NCBI RefSeq assembly: GCF_002210165.1
Contig: NZ_AQQP01000002.1
Coordinates: forward strand, 62,001-126,000
From: Phaeobacter sp. 22II1-1F12B
GTDB taxonomy: Bacteria > Pseudomonadota > Alphaproteobacteria > Rhodobacterales > Rhodobacteraceae
Direction: 5' to 3'
Length of the DNA: 64,000 nt
The translations under genes were made by a program, and so were the position numbers. The notes below the pieces were generated by a model that saw nothing but the letters and a program-made list of their open reading frames with translations, ran no database searches and was not told where the DNA came from. Shown here piece after piece: positions 45,107 through 54,371 of this stretch. The first letter of the stretch is position 1. Each line of letters starts with the position of its first letter.

Positions 45107-45681
45107 CGCGGTTGTTTCTGGTCCGTCACGGCCCGACCCACGCAAAGTCGATGGTGGGATGGTCCGACCTCCCCGCCGATCTGAGCGATCTGGCCCAGAT
45201 CGACCGTCTCTCTGGCTACCTCCCTGCCGACGCGATTGTCGTTTCCTCCGATCTCCTACGCTCCACCGCCACGGCAGATGCCATTCAGGGCAGCCGCCAG
45301 CGGCTGAACCACCGCCCGGAACTGCGCGAGATCCATTTCGGCCAATGGGAGCTGCGCAGCGCCGCCGAGATCGAAGCCGAAGATGCCGCGCTTGCCCGCG
45401 CCTATTGGGAGACGCCCGGCGATGTCAGACCGCCCGGCGGCGAAAGCTGGAACGACGCGCGCGCGCGGATCGATCCGGGGATCGACCGTCTCATTGCCGA
45501 ACACAAGGGCCGAGATCTTGTTGTCGTGGTCCACTTCGGCGTGATCCTGACCCAGCTACAGAGGGCACATGATATCTCGGCCTACGAGGTGCTCGCCCAG
45601 CGCATCGACAACCTCTCAGTTACCGAAATTGCCCATCACAAAGGCCAATGGTCCGTGGGCGCGATCAATCACCTGCCGTGA
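45103..45681 (+). CDS. Histidine phosphatase family protein (CobC-like alpha-ribazole phosphatase)
   Basis: The 192-residue enzyme has the RHG motif LVRHGPTH near residue 9 and the second catalytic His in VVVHFGVI. ELREIHFGQWELR supplies the conserved Glu and Trp. Coupling to cobU (start GTG at 45103 within GTGA) suggests the alpha-ribazole-5-phosphate phosphatase step of cobalamin assembly. A general phosphoglycerate-mutase-like role is the alternative. Confidence 0.82.
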   Translation: MTRLFLVRHGPTHAKSMVGWSDLPADLSDLAQIDRLSGYLPADAIVVSSDLLRSTATADAIQGSRQRLNHRPELREIHFGQWELRSAAEIEAEDAALARAYWETPGDVRPPGGESWNDARARIDPGIDRLIAEHKGRDLVVVVHFGVILTQLQRAHDISAYEVLAQRIDNLSVTEIAHHKGQWSVGAINHLP

Positions 45682-45741
45682 TGCCCTCGCGCACAAAAGG
45701 TCGCTTTACTGGATTTCCCCGGTCCGCATAGCTTTGTCCGC

Positions 45742-46431
45742 ATGACATATGATCTTTATATCGGCGACCGTTCCTTCTCCAGCTGGTCCCTGCGCGGCTG
45801 GCTGATGTTCGACAAGTTCGCAATCCCCGTCCGCCCACATATGATCGGGCTTTATTCCGGCACCATGGCACAGGACATGGCGCCGCTCGCCCCCGCGCGG
45901 CTTGTCCCTGCGATGCGCACCCCCGAAGGCACGGTGGTCGGCGAAAGCCTCGCGATGGCCGAAACCCTGGCCGAGCGCCACCCAGATGCCGGTCTCTGGC
46001 CCGCCGACCCCGCCCAGCGCGCCACGGCCCGCTGGCTCTGCGCCGAAATGGTAGGCGGGTTCTCCGCCCTGCGCAGCGATTGCCCGATGCAGCTCTTACG
46101 CCGCTATCAAGGCTTCCAGCCCTCGGACAAGGTGCTTGCCGATCTTGCCCGGATCGAAACCCTGTGGGACCACGCACGGACGATTTCGGGTGCGAAAACC
46201 GGCTGGCTCTTTGGCGCCTATTCGCTCGCCGATGTGTTCTACACGCCGGTCGCCGCACGCATCCTTGGCTATGGTCTGCCCGTCAGCGATGCCGCGAAAT
46301 CCTATTGCGAGACGCTGGTCGGCGACGATTCCGTGTACAGGTGGTGTACAGAAGGTGCACAGGTATCATACGACCCTGAACCCTATAGGCTCGAGCTGCC
46401 AAGCACCCCGTTCCTGACCTCGGCCCATTAA
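45742..46431 (+). CDS. Glutathione S-transferase family protein
   Basis: The 229-residue protein has an N-terminal thioredoxin-like domain (YDLYIGDRSFSSWSLRGWLMF, with the Ser cluster as the glutathione-binding site) and a helical C-terminal domain. Its last third includes the span VYRWCTEGAQV, encoded by the 11-bp repeat array at 46333-46362. By my memory of relatives, that position normally reads FREWRAEGLKV with equal length, so the repeat seems to have replaced codons without shifting the frame. Substrate unknown. Confidence 0.85.
   Translation: MTYDLYIGDRSFSSWSLRGWLMFDKFAIPVRPHMIGLYSGTMAQDMAPLAPARLVPAMRTPEGTVVGESLAMAETLAERHPDAGLWPADPAQRATARWLCAEMVGGFSALRSDCPMQLLRRYQGFQPSDKVLADLARIETLWDHARTISGAKTGWLFGAYSLADVFYTPVAARILGYGLPVSDAAKSYCETLVGDDSVYRWCTEGAQVSYDPEPYRLELPSTPFLTSAH
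46333..46362. repeat. 11-bp-phased GTGTACAG array, 3 units (inside GST gene)
   Basis: GTGTACAG starts at 46333 and 46344, and GTGCACAG at 46355, exactly 11 bases apart. The same motif and the same period occur at 60181-60221. Spacing of about one helical turn would put all units on one face of the DNA. It matches no operator I know. Confidence 0.75.
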
Positions 46432-46489
46432 CACTTCCTAAACCGGTGCGCCGTTAGCCATGAGTTGTTAACCAATCCGGGACAAACTC

Positions 46490-47998
46490 ATGGTGGCGCA
46501 AGCCTATTCGGTCGCGTTTCAGGGCATCGACGCCAAACTGGTCGAAGTTCAGTGCGCCGTTGTCCCCGGCTTGCCCGCCTTTTCCATCGTCGGGCTGCCG
46601 GACAAGGCAATCTCCGAAGCCCGCGATCGGGTGCGCAGCGCGCTTAGTGCGATGGCCATCGCCCTGCCGTCCAAGCGGATCACGGTAAACCTGTCGCCCG
46701 CCGATCTCCCCAAGGAAGGCAGCCATTTCGACCTCCCAATCGCGCTGGCCCTCTTGGTCGCGCTCCAGATTCTGCCAGCCGATGCGGTCGAGGATATCGT
46801 GGCGCTCGGAGAGCTTTCGCTCGATGCGACGCTGGTGCCGGTGATCGGCGCTCTGCCCGCGGCCCTGACCGCCGCCGAGGAAGACCGCACCCTGCTCTGC
46901 CCGCGCGCCTCAGGCGCCGAAGCCGCATGGGTCAGCGCAACCCGCGTCATCGCCGCCGACAGTCTTGGCGAGGTGGTGCGCCACCTGACCGGCCAGCGCC
47001 CCCTCGACCCTGCCGAGCCGGGCGAGGTGTCGCAGACCGCCTTTGGCCCGGACCTGAAAGAGGTCAAAGGGCAGGAACGTGCCAAACGCGCGCTCGAAAT
47101 CGCCGCCGCCGGACGTCACCACCTGATCATGGTCGGCACGCCGGGATCGGGAAAATCGATGCTGGCGGCAAGGATACCCGGCATCCTGCCGCCGCTCACG
47201 CCAGGAGAGGCGCTTGAAACGTCGATGATCCAGTCGCTGTGCGGCATGCTGGACGCGGGCGGCATCAACCGTGCCCGCCCATTCCGCGATCCACATCACA
47301 CCGCCTCGATGGCCGCGATTGTCGGCGGCGGTCGCAATGCGCGCCCCGGCGAGATCAGCCTGGCCCATAACGGCGTGCTCTTCATGGACGAGTTCCCCGA
47401 ATTCCCCCGATCCGTGCTGGAAACCCTGCGCCAGCCGATCGAGACCGGAGAAGTGATCGTGTCGCGCGCCAACGCCCATGTGAAGTACCCGTGCAAATTC
47501 ATGCTGGTCGCCGCCGCAAACCCCTGCAAATGCGGCTACCTCAGCGATCCGGAACGCGCCTGTTCACGCGTGCCGCAATGTGGCGAAGACTACCTTGGCC
47601 GGATTTCCGGGCCGCTGATGGACCGGTTCGATCTTCGGGTCGAAGTGCCACCGGTCCGTTTCACCGATCTCGACCTGCCTGCCAACGGTGAAAGTTCTGC
47701 GACTGTCGCCGCTCGCGTAAAGGCGGCGCGTGAAACTCAGGCGCAGCGCTATGCCGATCACCCCACGATCCGCCAGAACGCGGATATTCAGGGGGATTTG
47801 CTTGAGAGCGTCGCAACGCCCGATGCCGAGGGCCGTGCCCTTTTGACCCGCATAGCCGAGCGTTTCGGTCTGTCAGCGCGCGGCTATCACCGGGTCCTGC
47901 GCACGGCCAGAACCATCGCCGATCTTGCGCAAGAACCCGAAATTCAGCGCGACCACGTCGCGGAGGCCATCAGCTTTCGGCTGTCGACCAAGACCTAG
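46490..47998 (+). CDS. YifB/ComM-family Mg-chelatase-like AAA+ ATPase
   Basis: The 502-residue protein has an N-terminal LonC-like domain ([31 protein letters not shown]), then a central AAA+ domain with Walker [10 protein letters not shown] (about residues 222-230) and Walker [11 protein letters not shown], and a C-terminal Mg-chelatase-type domain with [18 protein letters not shown]. ComM orthologues are helicases aiding integration of DNA during natural transformation. The ATG at 46490 has no strong Shine-Dalgarno sequence. Its stop overlaps the convergent gshB stop. Confidence 0.9.
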   Translation: MVAQAYSVAFQGIDAKLVEVQCAVVPGLPAFSIVGLPDKAISEARDRVRSALSAMAIALPSKRITVNLSPADLPKEGSHFDLPIALALLVALQILPADAVEDIVALGELSLDATLVPVIGALPAALTAAEEDRTLLCPRASGAEAAWVSATRVIAADSLGEVVRHLTGQRPLDPAEPGEVSQTAFGPDLKEVKGQERAKRALEIAAAGRHHLIMVGTPGSGKSMLAARIPGILPPLTPGEALETSMIQSLCGMLDAGGINRARPFRDPHHTASMAAIVGGGRNARPGEISLAHNGVLFMDEFPEFPRSVLETLRQPIETGEVIVSRANAHVKYPCKFMLVAAANPCKCGYLSDPERACSRVPQCGEDYLGRISGPLMDRFDLRVEVPPVRFTDLDLPANGESSATVAARVKAARETQAQRYADHPTIRQNADIQGDLLESVATPDAEGRALLTRIAERFGLSARGYHRVLRTARTIADLAQEPEIQRDHVAEAISFRLSTKT

Positions 47999-48930
47999 GC
48001 GCAGCGCGCCTCGATGGCTTCCCAGACCTTGCCCGCCACGTTGATTCCGTCGAACCGTTCCAGCTCCTGGATCCCGGTCGGCGAGGTCACGTTGATCTCG
48101 GTCAGGTAATTGCCGATCACGTCGATGCCGACGAAAATCTGCCCCTTCTCGCGCAGTAGCGGCCCGATCGCCGCGCAGATTTCGCGGTCGCGGTCGCTCA
48201 GCGCGATTTTTTCGGGTCGCCCGCCTACATGCATGTTCGACCGGGTCTCACCCTTGGCTGGTACGCGGTTGATCGCGCCCACCGGCTCACCGTCAACAAG
48301 GATCACGCGCTTGTCGCCATTGCTCACATCCGGCAGGAATTTCTGCACGATAAGCGGTTCGCGCGAAAAACCGGTGAACAGCTCGTGCAGCGACGACAAG
48401 TTGCGATCATTTTCGTCTAGCCGGAACACCCCGGCGCCGCCATTGCCGTAAAGTGGCTTGAGGATGATATCCCCGTGTTTCGCCTTGAACGCCTTGATGA
48501 CCTCCAGATCGCGCGCGATCGTTGTCGGCGGCGTAAGATCGGGGAAATCCAGCACCAGCAGCTTTTCGGGATAGTTGCGCACCCAGAACGGGTCATTCAC
48601 CACCAGCGTTTCACCTTTCAGCCGATCCAGAAGATGGGTCGAGGTGATGTAATGCATGTCAAAAGGCGGATCCTGCCGCAGCCAGACCACGTCGAAATCG
48701 CCGAGGTCCACTGTACGACGCTCGCCCAGCACAGCCGGGTTGCCTTCCACACGCTGGACAGTCATGTCCTGTCCCCGGGCGGTTACCCGGCCTTCTTCGA
48801 ACGCGAGGTGGTCGGGAGAGTAGTAAAAAAGCTCATGCCCGCGCGCCTGCGCCTCTTCGGCAAGGCGGAAACTGCTGTCGGCGTTGATGTTGACCTCGGT
48901 GATCGGGTCCATCTGGAACGCGATTTTCAT
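47995..48930 (-). CDS. gshB: Glutathione synthetase
   Basis: The 311-residue ATP-grasp enzyme joins gamma-glutamylcysteine and glycine. Visible are KIAFQMDPI at the N-terminus, [29 protein letters not shown] (the ATP-binding loop) and [22 protein letters not shown] choose the ATG at 48928-48930 with AAGGGAAG upstream; a GTG two codons earlier is in frame. It is the last gene of a minus-strand run rsmI, yraN, gshB. Confidence 0.96.
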   Translation of the reverse strand: MKIAFQMDPITEVNINADSSFRLAEEAQARGHELFYYSPDHLAFEEGRVTARGQDMTVQRVEGNPAVLGERRTVDLGDFDVVWLRQDPPFDMHYITSTHLLDRLKGETLVVNDPFWVRNYPEKLLVLDFPDLTPPTTIARDLEVIKAFKAKHGDIILKPLYGNGGAGVFRLDENDRNLSSLHELFTGFSREPLIVQKFLPDVSNGDKRVILVDGEPVGAINRVPAKGETRSNMHVGGRPEKIALSDRDREICAAIGPLLREKGQIFVGIDVIGNYLTEINVTSPTGIQELERFDGINVAGKVWEAIEARCA

Positions 48931-48994
48931 GGGCACTTCCCTTGTTAGACTGCCCCGAATACATGGCGCGTCTCAGCAGGAGGTGCAATGGCGT

Positions 48995-49366
48995 TCAGAA
49001 CGCGCCAAAGGCGTTTTCGATGATTTCAAACTGGCCGTGAGCATCGACAAGCGCCACGTCAAAGCGCGATGGCGTCATTTGCCCGAGAGGCTGGGTGCCG
49101 AGAAACTGCGCCGCGCTGGCATAGATCCGTTCCATCTGGCGGCGGCTGAGCCGTTCGGCGGCACGGGCAATCGTCCGCGATTTCTTGACCTCGACAAAGA
49201 TGATTTCGTCGCCACGCTGCGCGATCAGGTCGATTTCGCCGGCCTTGCCGCGCCAGCGGCGCCGGGCAAGTGCGAATCCACGGCGTTCGTAATCCTGCGC
49301 GATCCTGTTTTCCGCCGACACCCCCGAGGCATGGGCGACCTGTCCCCGAATCTGCAACTGGTTCAT
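48995..49366 (-). CDS. YraN family (UPF0102) protein
   Basis: The 123-residue protein has the restriction-endonuclease-like fold pattern of UPF0102: AQDYERRGFALARRRWRGKAGEIDLIAQRGDEIIFVEVK. It includes the GEIDLIA and VEVK motifs that supply metal-binding acidic residues. Function is unproven; a nuclease role in DNA metabolism is commonly proposed. Its ATG is one base after the rsmI stop, the usual neighbour of this family. Confidence 0.92.
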   Translation of the reverse strand: MNQLQIRGQVAHASGVSAENRIAQDYERRGFALARRRWRGKAGEIDLIAQRGDEIIFVEVKKSRTIARAAERLSRRQMERIYASAAQFLGTQPLGQMTPSRFDVALVDAHGQFEIIENAFGAF

Positions 49367-49367
49367 G

Positions 49368-50225
49368 TCACTTCTTTCCCATGTTGAGCGCCATCTGGTA
49401 GACTTTACGACGCGGGACATCGTGCAATCGGGCCACCAGATCCGCCGCGTCGCGAACCGAATGTTCCCCGAGCGCCCTTTGCAGATCCTCTTCTATGTCA
49501 GTTTCACTAATTTTCTCCGAACGCGCCCGGTCCACCAGCAGAACCACCTCGCCTTTCAGGCTTGCCCCGGCCAGTTCGGTCGCTAGTTCGCCGAGGGTGG
49601 CGCGGCGCACTTCCTCGAATTTCTTGGTCAATTCCCGGCACATGGCGGCCGATCGTTCGCTGCCAAGTTCTTCGACCATGTCGGCAAGACTTGCCGAAAC
49701 CCGCTTGGGCGATTCATAAAACACCAACGTGCCGGGGATATTTTTCAGCGCTTCGAGCCGTTTCTTCCGGGCCGTAGAGCTATTGGGCAGGAAACCGCCA
49801 AAGAAAAACGCATCCGTCGGCAGCCCCCCGAGGGTCAAGGCGCTCAGCAACGCCGATGGCCCCGGTGCGGTCGTCACGAGGTGTCCGGCCTCGGCGGCGG
49901 CCCGGCTCAGTTCGTAGCCGGGATCGGCGATCAGCGGCATGCCCGCCTCGGAAGCGTAGGCAAGCGAGCGCCCCTCGGCCAGCTCGCTCAAGAGCCGCTC
50001 CTCCACGCCTTTGCCGCTGTGATCGTGGTAGGCGATGATCCGGCGGCCGTTCAGCGGCACGCCGTGGATTTCCATCAGGTGACGCAGGCTGCGGGTGTCT
50101 TCGGCAGCGATCACGTCTGCCGAGGCCAGCACATCCAGTGCCCTCAGCGTGATGTCCCGGGCCGTGCCGATGGGGGTCGCGACGAAATACAACCCTGGCG
50201 CCAAACTTACCGTTCTGTAATTCAA
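49368..50225 (-). CDS. rsmI: 16S rRNA 2'-O-ribose C1402 methyltransferase
   Basis: The 285-residue tetrapyrrole-methylase-fold enzyme uses S-adenosylmethionine to methylate C1402 of 16S rRNA. Motifs are LYFVATPIGTARDITLRALDVL, ADVIAAEDTR, YASEAGMPLIADPG and VTTAPGPSA. The start is a TTG at 50225. The C-terminal region (about 230-285) is normal for the family. It is divergent from the LpoA-like gene. Confidence 0.94.
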   Translation of the reverse strand: MNYRTVSLAPGLYFVATPIGTARDITLRALDVLASADVIAAEDTRSLRHLMEIHGVPLNGRRIIAYHDHSGKGVEERLLSELAEGRSLAYASEAGMPLIADPGYELSRAAAEAGHLVTTAPGPSALLSALTLGGLPTDAFFFGGFLPNSSTARKKRLEALKNIPGTLVFYESPKRVSASLADMVEELGSERSAAMCRELTKKFEEVRRATLGELATELAGASLKGEVVLLVDRARSEKISETDIEEDLQRALGEHSVRDAADLVARLHDVPRRKVYQMALNMGKK

Positions 50226-50310
50226 CTCTGGACCCGCCTTGGATGAAGTCTATTATCCCCACCAAGTGAGGTGCGGTGCCAATCCGCCGTTTCGAGGGAG
50301 AGACAAGACC

Positions 50311-51486
50311 ATGTTCGCCGTTTTTGCCGGGGCCCGCAAGGCAGCCCTTCTTTGTGTAACCTTGGCTGCCGGCCTTGTTCTTTCTGCTTGTGACACCGCT
50401 GGTGTCGGCGCGGGCGGACCACGGATCGATGCCTCGGCACCGGTGCCGGTCGCGCTGCTCGTACCAACGGGATCGGCCCAGTCCGGCGATATGATCCTTG
50501 CGCAAAGCCTTGAAAACGCGGCGCGTCTCGCGATTTCGGACCTGAATGGCGTGCAGATCGACCTGCGCGTCTACGATACCGCTGGCAATGCGGCGACGGC
50601 GGCGAATGTCGCCAACCAAGCGGTGGATGACGGCGCCAAGATCATCCTTGGGCCGGTCTATGCGGAATCCGCCAATGCGGTCGGCCTTGCGGTTGCCAAT
50701 CGCAACGTCAACGTACTCAGCTTCTCCAACAACCCGACCATTGCGGGCGGCAACGTCTTCATCCTTGGGCCGACCTTTGACAACACGGCCTCGCGGTTGG
50801 CCAATTACGCGGCCCGTCAGGGCAAGCGCAACGTGCTGATCGTGCATGGCAGCGACCTTGCCGAGCAGACCGGGCGCGACGCAGTTCAGCGAGCGCTTGC
50901 CCGCACCTCCGCCTCCTCGGTCGGCACCGTCACCTATGAACAGTCCCAGCAGGGCGTGATCGGGGCGATCCCGCGTATCAAGAGCCAGGTCGAGAGCACC
51001 GGCGCGGATGCGATGTTCCTCACCGCCAATACCGCCGGGGCGCTGCCGTTGCTGACGCAACTTCTGCCCGAGGCGGGCATCTCGAGCCCGGCCACCCAGT
51101 TCATCGGCCTGACCCGCTGGGATATCCCGTCGCAAACGCTGGAACTGCCCGGCGTACAGGGCGGCTGGTTCGCGCTGCCCGATCCGGTGAAATCCGATCA
51201 GTTCCGCGCCCGCTACACGGCCTCGTTCAGCAATGCCCCGCACCCGATCGGCAGCCTTGCCTATGACGGGATCGCGGCCATCGGTGCGCTCGTTGGTTCC
51301 GGCAACCCGGATGCGCTGAGCGGTGCAAGCCTGACACAGGGCGCGGGTTTCCAAGGTGTTGGCGGTATCTTCAGACTATTGCCTGATGGTACGAACCAGC
51401 GCGGCCTTGCGGTCGCGACGATTCAGAACAGACAGGTTGTTGTAGTTGACCCAGCCCCGGCAAGTTTCTCAGGCGCTGGCCTCTAG
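50311..51486 (+). CDS. LpoA-like penicillin-binding-protein activator, lipoprotein
   Basis: The 391-residue protein has a lipoprotein signal with a lipobox near LVLSACDTAG (Cys about residue 28), followed by a periplasmic-binding-protein fold (VPVALLVPTGSAQSGDMILAQSLENAARLAI, ILGPVYAESANAV). This is the C-terminal domain of LpoA, the outer-membrane activator of PBP1A, without LpoA's N-terminal repeats. It could also be a leucine-binding-like protein. The ATG at 50311 follows GAGGGAGAG. It overlaps glnD by 41 bases. Confidence 0.83.
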   Translation: MFAVFAGARKAALLCVTLAAGLVLSACDTAGVGAGGPRIDASAPVPVALLVPTGSAQSGDMILAQSLENAARLAISDLNGVQIDLRVYDTAGNAATAANVANQAVDDGAKIILGPVYAESANAVGLAVANRNVNVLSFSNNPTIAGGNVFILGPTFDNTASRLANYAARQGKRNVLIVHGSDLAEQTGRDAVQRALARTSASSVGTVTYEQSQQGVIGAIPRIKSQVESTGADAMFLTANTAGALPLLTQLLPEAGISSPATQFIGLTRWDIPSQTLELPGVQGGWFALPDPVKSDQFRARYTASFSNAPHPIGSLAYDGIAAIGALVGSGNPDALSGASLTQGAGFQGVGGIFRLLPDGTNQRGLAVATIQNRQVVVVDPAPASFSGAGL

Positions 51487-54274
51487 CGCCGCGCAGGTCG
51501 CAAATTCGGCTCCCCTCGAGACCGGGGCGCTGATCTGCGATCCTACGGACATATTCGACAGGGACAGCATCATTGCCCGCATCGACGAGATTGCGGGCAA
51601 TGGTCTTGAACCGGGAAAATTCCGCAATGAGGTCGTGCGCATCCTGCGGGGGGCGAATGACAGTGGTCGCGCCGCCATCGCCGCCGCCTTTGAGGCCAGC
51701 CCGTTCGAGGCGCGCCCCCTCACCCGATCCTATTCCTACCTGACCGATGGTCTTGTCACCACGGCTCTCTACGTGGCGCAGACCCATCTGCATCCGATCT
51801 CCAACCCGACGGCGGGCGAAAAGATCGCGCTGATCGGGGTCGGCGGTTATGGACGGGGCGAAATGGCGCCATTTTCGGATGTCGACCTGCTCTTCCTCAC
51901 GCCCTACAAAATCACCGCCTGGGCTGAGAGCGTCATTGAATCGATGCTCTACATCCTCTGGGATCTCAAGCTGAAGGTCGGTCATTCCAGCCGCACGATC
52001 CGCGACTGCATCCGCCTTGGCTCAGACGATTTCACCATCCGGACGGCGCTGCTCGAACATCGCTACCTTGCCGGGGACCAATCGCTTTACGACAACCTCG
52101 ACCGGCGACTGAAAAAGGATCTGTTCTCCTCCGGAGAGCGGGAGTTCACCGAGGCCAAGCTGGAAGAGCGCGACAGGCGCCACCTGCGGCAGGGCGAACG
52201 CTACATGGTCGAACCCAACGTGAAAGAGGGCAAGGGCGGGCTGCGCGATCTGCAATCGTTGTTCTGGATCGCCAAGTACCTGCACAATGTCGAACGGACC
52301 TCCGACCTCGTGTCGGTCGGCGTATTCCGTCCCGGCGAGTATGACCGCTTCATCCGTGCGGAGGATTTCCTCTGGGCCGTGCGCTCGCATATGCACCTTG
52401 TGACCGGGCGTGCCACCGAACAGCTTACCTTTGACCTGCAGGTCGATGTGGCCGAGCGGATGGGCTACAAGGACAAGGCTGGCCGGCGCGGCGTCGAGAT
52501 ATTCATGCAGGAATATTTTCGCCATGCCACGGCAGTGGGCGACCTGACCCGCATCTTCCTGACCAAGCTCGAGGCGCTGCACGTCAAGTCCGAGCCCCTG
52601 CTCGAACGCATCTTCCGTCGCAAGCGCAAGGTCAAACCCGGCTATGTGATGATCAACAACCGGCTGGCGGTCGAAGACCCGGATGAATTCCTGACCGACA
52701 AGTTGAACCTGCTGCGCCTGTTCGAGGAAGCCCTGCGGACCGGTATGCTGATCCACCCGGATGCGATGCGGCTGGTGACGGCAAATCTCGACCTGATCGA
52801 CGACGAGATGCGCAACAACAAGGAAGCGCGGCAGATTTTCATGGGCCTGCTCCTGCGCCACGGCAATCCGGAACGCGCCCTGCGCCGGATGAACGAACTT
52901 GGCGTGCTCTCGGCGTTTATCCCCGAATTCGAACCCATCGTCGCGATGATGCAGTTCAACATGTATCACAGTTACACGGTGGACGAACATACAATCCAGT
53001 GCATCGCCAACCTTGCCCAGATCGAAAAGGGTGAACTGGTCGAAAGCCTGCCCATCGTCACCGGCATTCTCAAAGACGGGGTGAACCGCAAGATCCTGTA
53101 TACGGCGCTGCTGCTGCATGACATCGGCAAAGGCCGCCCCGAGGATCATTCGATCCTTGGCGCGCAGATCGCACGCAAGGTTGCCCCGCGTCTGGGTCTG
53201 AACAAGCAGGACAGCGAAACGGTGGAATGGCTTGTGCGCTATCACCTGCTGATGTCCGACATGGCCCAGAAACGCGATATCGCCGACCCGCGAACGGTAC
53301 GCGATTTCGCCAAGGCAGTGCAGACGGTCAAACGGCTTGACCTGCTGACGGTGCTCACGGTCTGCGACATCCGGGGCGTCGGGCCGAACGTCTGGAACAA
53401 CTGGAAAGCGACGCTGATCCGCAGCCTCTATCGCCAGACCCGCCGCGCGCTGGAAACCGGGATGGAGGACCTCAACCGCGAGAACCGCGGGGCCGAGGCG
53501 CGCAAGGCGCTGCGCGAGGCCCTGCCCGACTGGTCGAAATCGGCGCTCAAGCTGGCGACCAGCCGACATTATCCGCCTTACTGGCAGGGGCTGCACACAA
53601 CGGCGCATGTTGATTTCGCGCGGATGCTGCGCGAGCTGGAATCGCTGCACGATCCGGGTAAGATCCTTATCAACCTGCACCCGGACGAAGATCGCGACGC
53701 GACCCGCGCCTGTTTCGTTATGTCCGACCACCCTGGCATTTTCGCCCGGCTGGCCGGGGCGCTGGCGCTGGTCGGGGCCAACGTGGTCGATGCGCGCAGC
53801 TATACGACCAAGGACGGTTACGTCACCGACGCCTACTGGATTCAGGACAGCGACGGAAAGCCGTATGAGACGTCGCGCCTGCCGCGCCTGACGCAGATGA
53901 TCGAAAAGACCCTGCGCGGCGAGGTTCTTGCCCGCGAGGCATTCAAATCCAAGGACAAGATCAAGAAGCGCGAAAAGGCCTTTGACGTGCCGACCCATAT
54001 CACCTTCGACAACGAAGGCTCGGATATCTACACGATCATCGAGGTCGACACCCGCGACCGGCCCGGCCTGCTCTACGATCTGGCGCGCACGCTGGCCGGG
54101 GCGAATGTCTATATCGCCAACGCGGTTATCGCGACCTTTGGTGAACAGGTGGTCGATACCTTCTACGTCAAGGACATGTTCGGTCTGAAATACCACACGG
54201 AATCCAAACAACGCTCGCTTGAGGCCAAGCTGCGTCACGCGATCATCGAAGGTGCCGAACGGGCCGACAAGTAA
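51446..54274 (+). CDS. glnD: Protein-PII uridylyltransferase/uridylyl-removing enzyme
   Basis: The 942-residue nitrogen sensor has a nucleotidyltransferase domain (GVGGYGRGEMAPFSDVDLLFL), a PII-uridylyltransferase linker, an HD domain for removal (LLLHDIGKGRPEDHS) and two C-terminal ACT domains that bind glutamine (one around FVMSDHPGIFARLAGALALVGANVV and one around VDTRDRPGLLYDLARTLAG). It uridylylates PII when glutamine is low. The start is taken as TTG 51446, which overlaps the end of the LpoA-like gene. A start further in cannot be ruled out. Confidence 0.94.
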   Translation: MTQPRQVSQALASSAAQVANSAPLETGALICDPTDIFDRDSIIARIDEIAGNGLEPGKFRNEVVRILRGANDSGRAAIAAAFEASPFEARPLTRSYSYLTDGLVTTALYVAQTHLHPISNPTAGEKIALIGVGGYGRGEMAPFSDVDLLFLTPYKITAWAESVIESMLYILWDLKLKVGHSSRTIRDCIRLGSDDFTIRTALLEHRYLAGDQSLYDNLDRRLKKDLFSSGEREFTEAKLEERDRRHLRQGERYMVEPNVKEGKGGLRDLQSLFWIAKYLHNVERTSDLVSVGVFRPGEYDRFIRAEDFLWAVRSHMHLVTGRATEQLTFDLQVDVAERMGYKDKAGRRGVEIFMQEYFRHATAVGDLTRIFLTKLEALHVKSEPLLERIFRRKRKVKPGYVMINNRLAVEDPDEFLTDKLNLLRLFEEALRTGMLIHPDAMRLVTANLDLIDDEMRNNKEARQIFMGLLLRHGNPERALRRMNELGVLSAFIPEFEPIVAMMQFNMYHSYTVDEHTIQCIANLAQIEKGELVESLPIVTGILKDGVNRKILYTALLLHDIGKGRPEDHSILGAQIARKVAPRLGLNKQDSETVEWLVRYHLLMSDMAQKRDIADPRTVRDFAKAVQTVKRLDLLTVLTVCDIRGVGPNVWNNWKATLIRSLYRQTRRALETGMEDLNRENRGAEARKALREALPDWSKSALKLATSRHYPPYWQGLHTTAHVDFARMLRELESLHDPGKILINLHPDEDRDATRACFVMSDHPGIFARLAGALALVGANVVDARSYTTKDGYVTDAYWIQDSDGKPYETSRLPRLTQMIEKTLRGEVLAREAFKSKDKIKKREKAFDVPTHITFDNEGSDIYTIIEVDTRDRPGLLYDLARTLAGANVYIANAVIATFGEQVVDTFYVKDMFGLKYHTESKQRSLEAKLRHAIIEGAERADK

Positions 54275-54291
54275 CAACGGCAACCTGAGAG

Positions 54292-54321
54292 ACCGGCTTT
54301 CCCTGCGCCCGGAAAGCCGGT
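54292..54321 (+). terminator. Stem-loop between glnD and murJ
   Basis: ACCGGCTTTCC (54292-54302) pairs with GGAAAGCCGGT (54311-54321), an 11-bp stem with an 8-base loop. The tail TAATCTGG is weak, so it may instead stabilise the mRNA end. Confidence 0.5.
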
Positions 54322-54371
54322 AATCTGGTGCCAACAGACCCCGCAAGGGGCGCCCTTGCTACAGGCAAACC

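Noticed and set aside
52022-54346. 774-codon minus-strand frame over glnD
   Set aside because: It is an antisense shadow of a GC-rich gene; glnD shows all its domains on the other strand.
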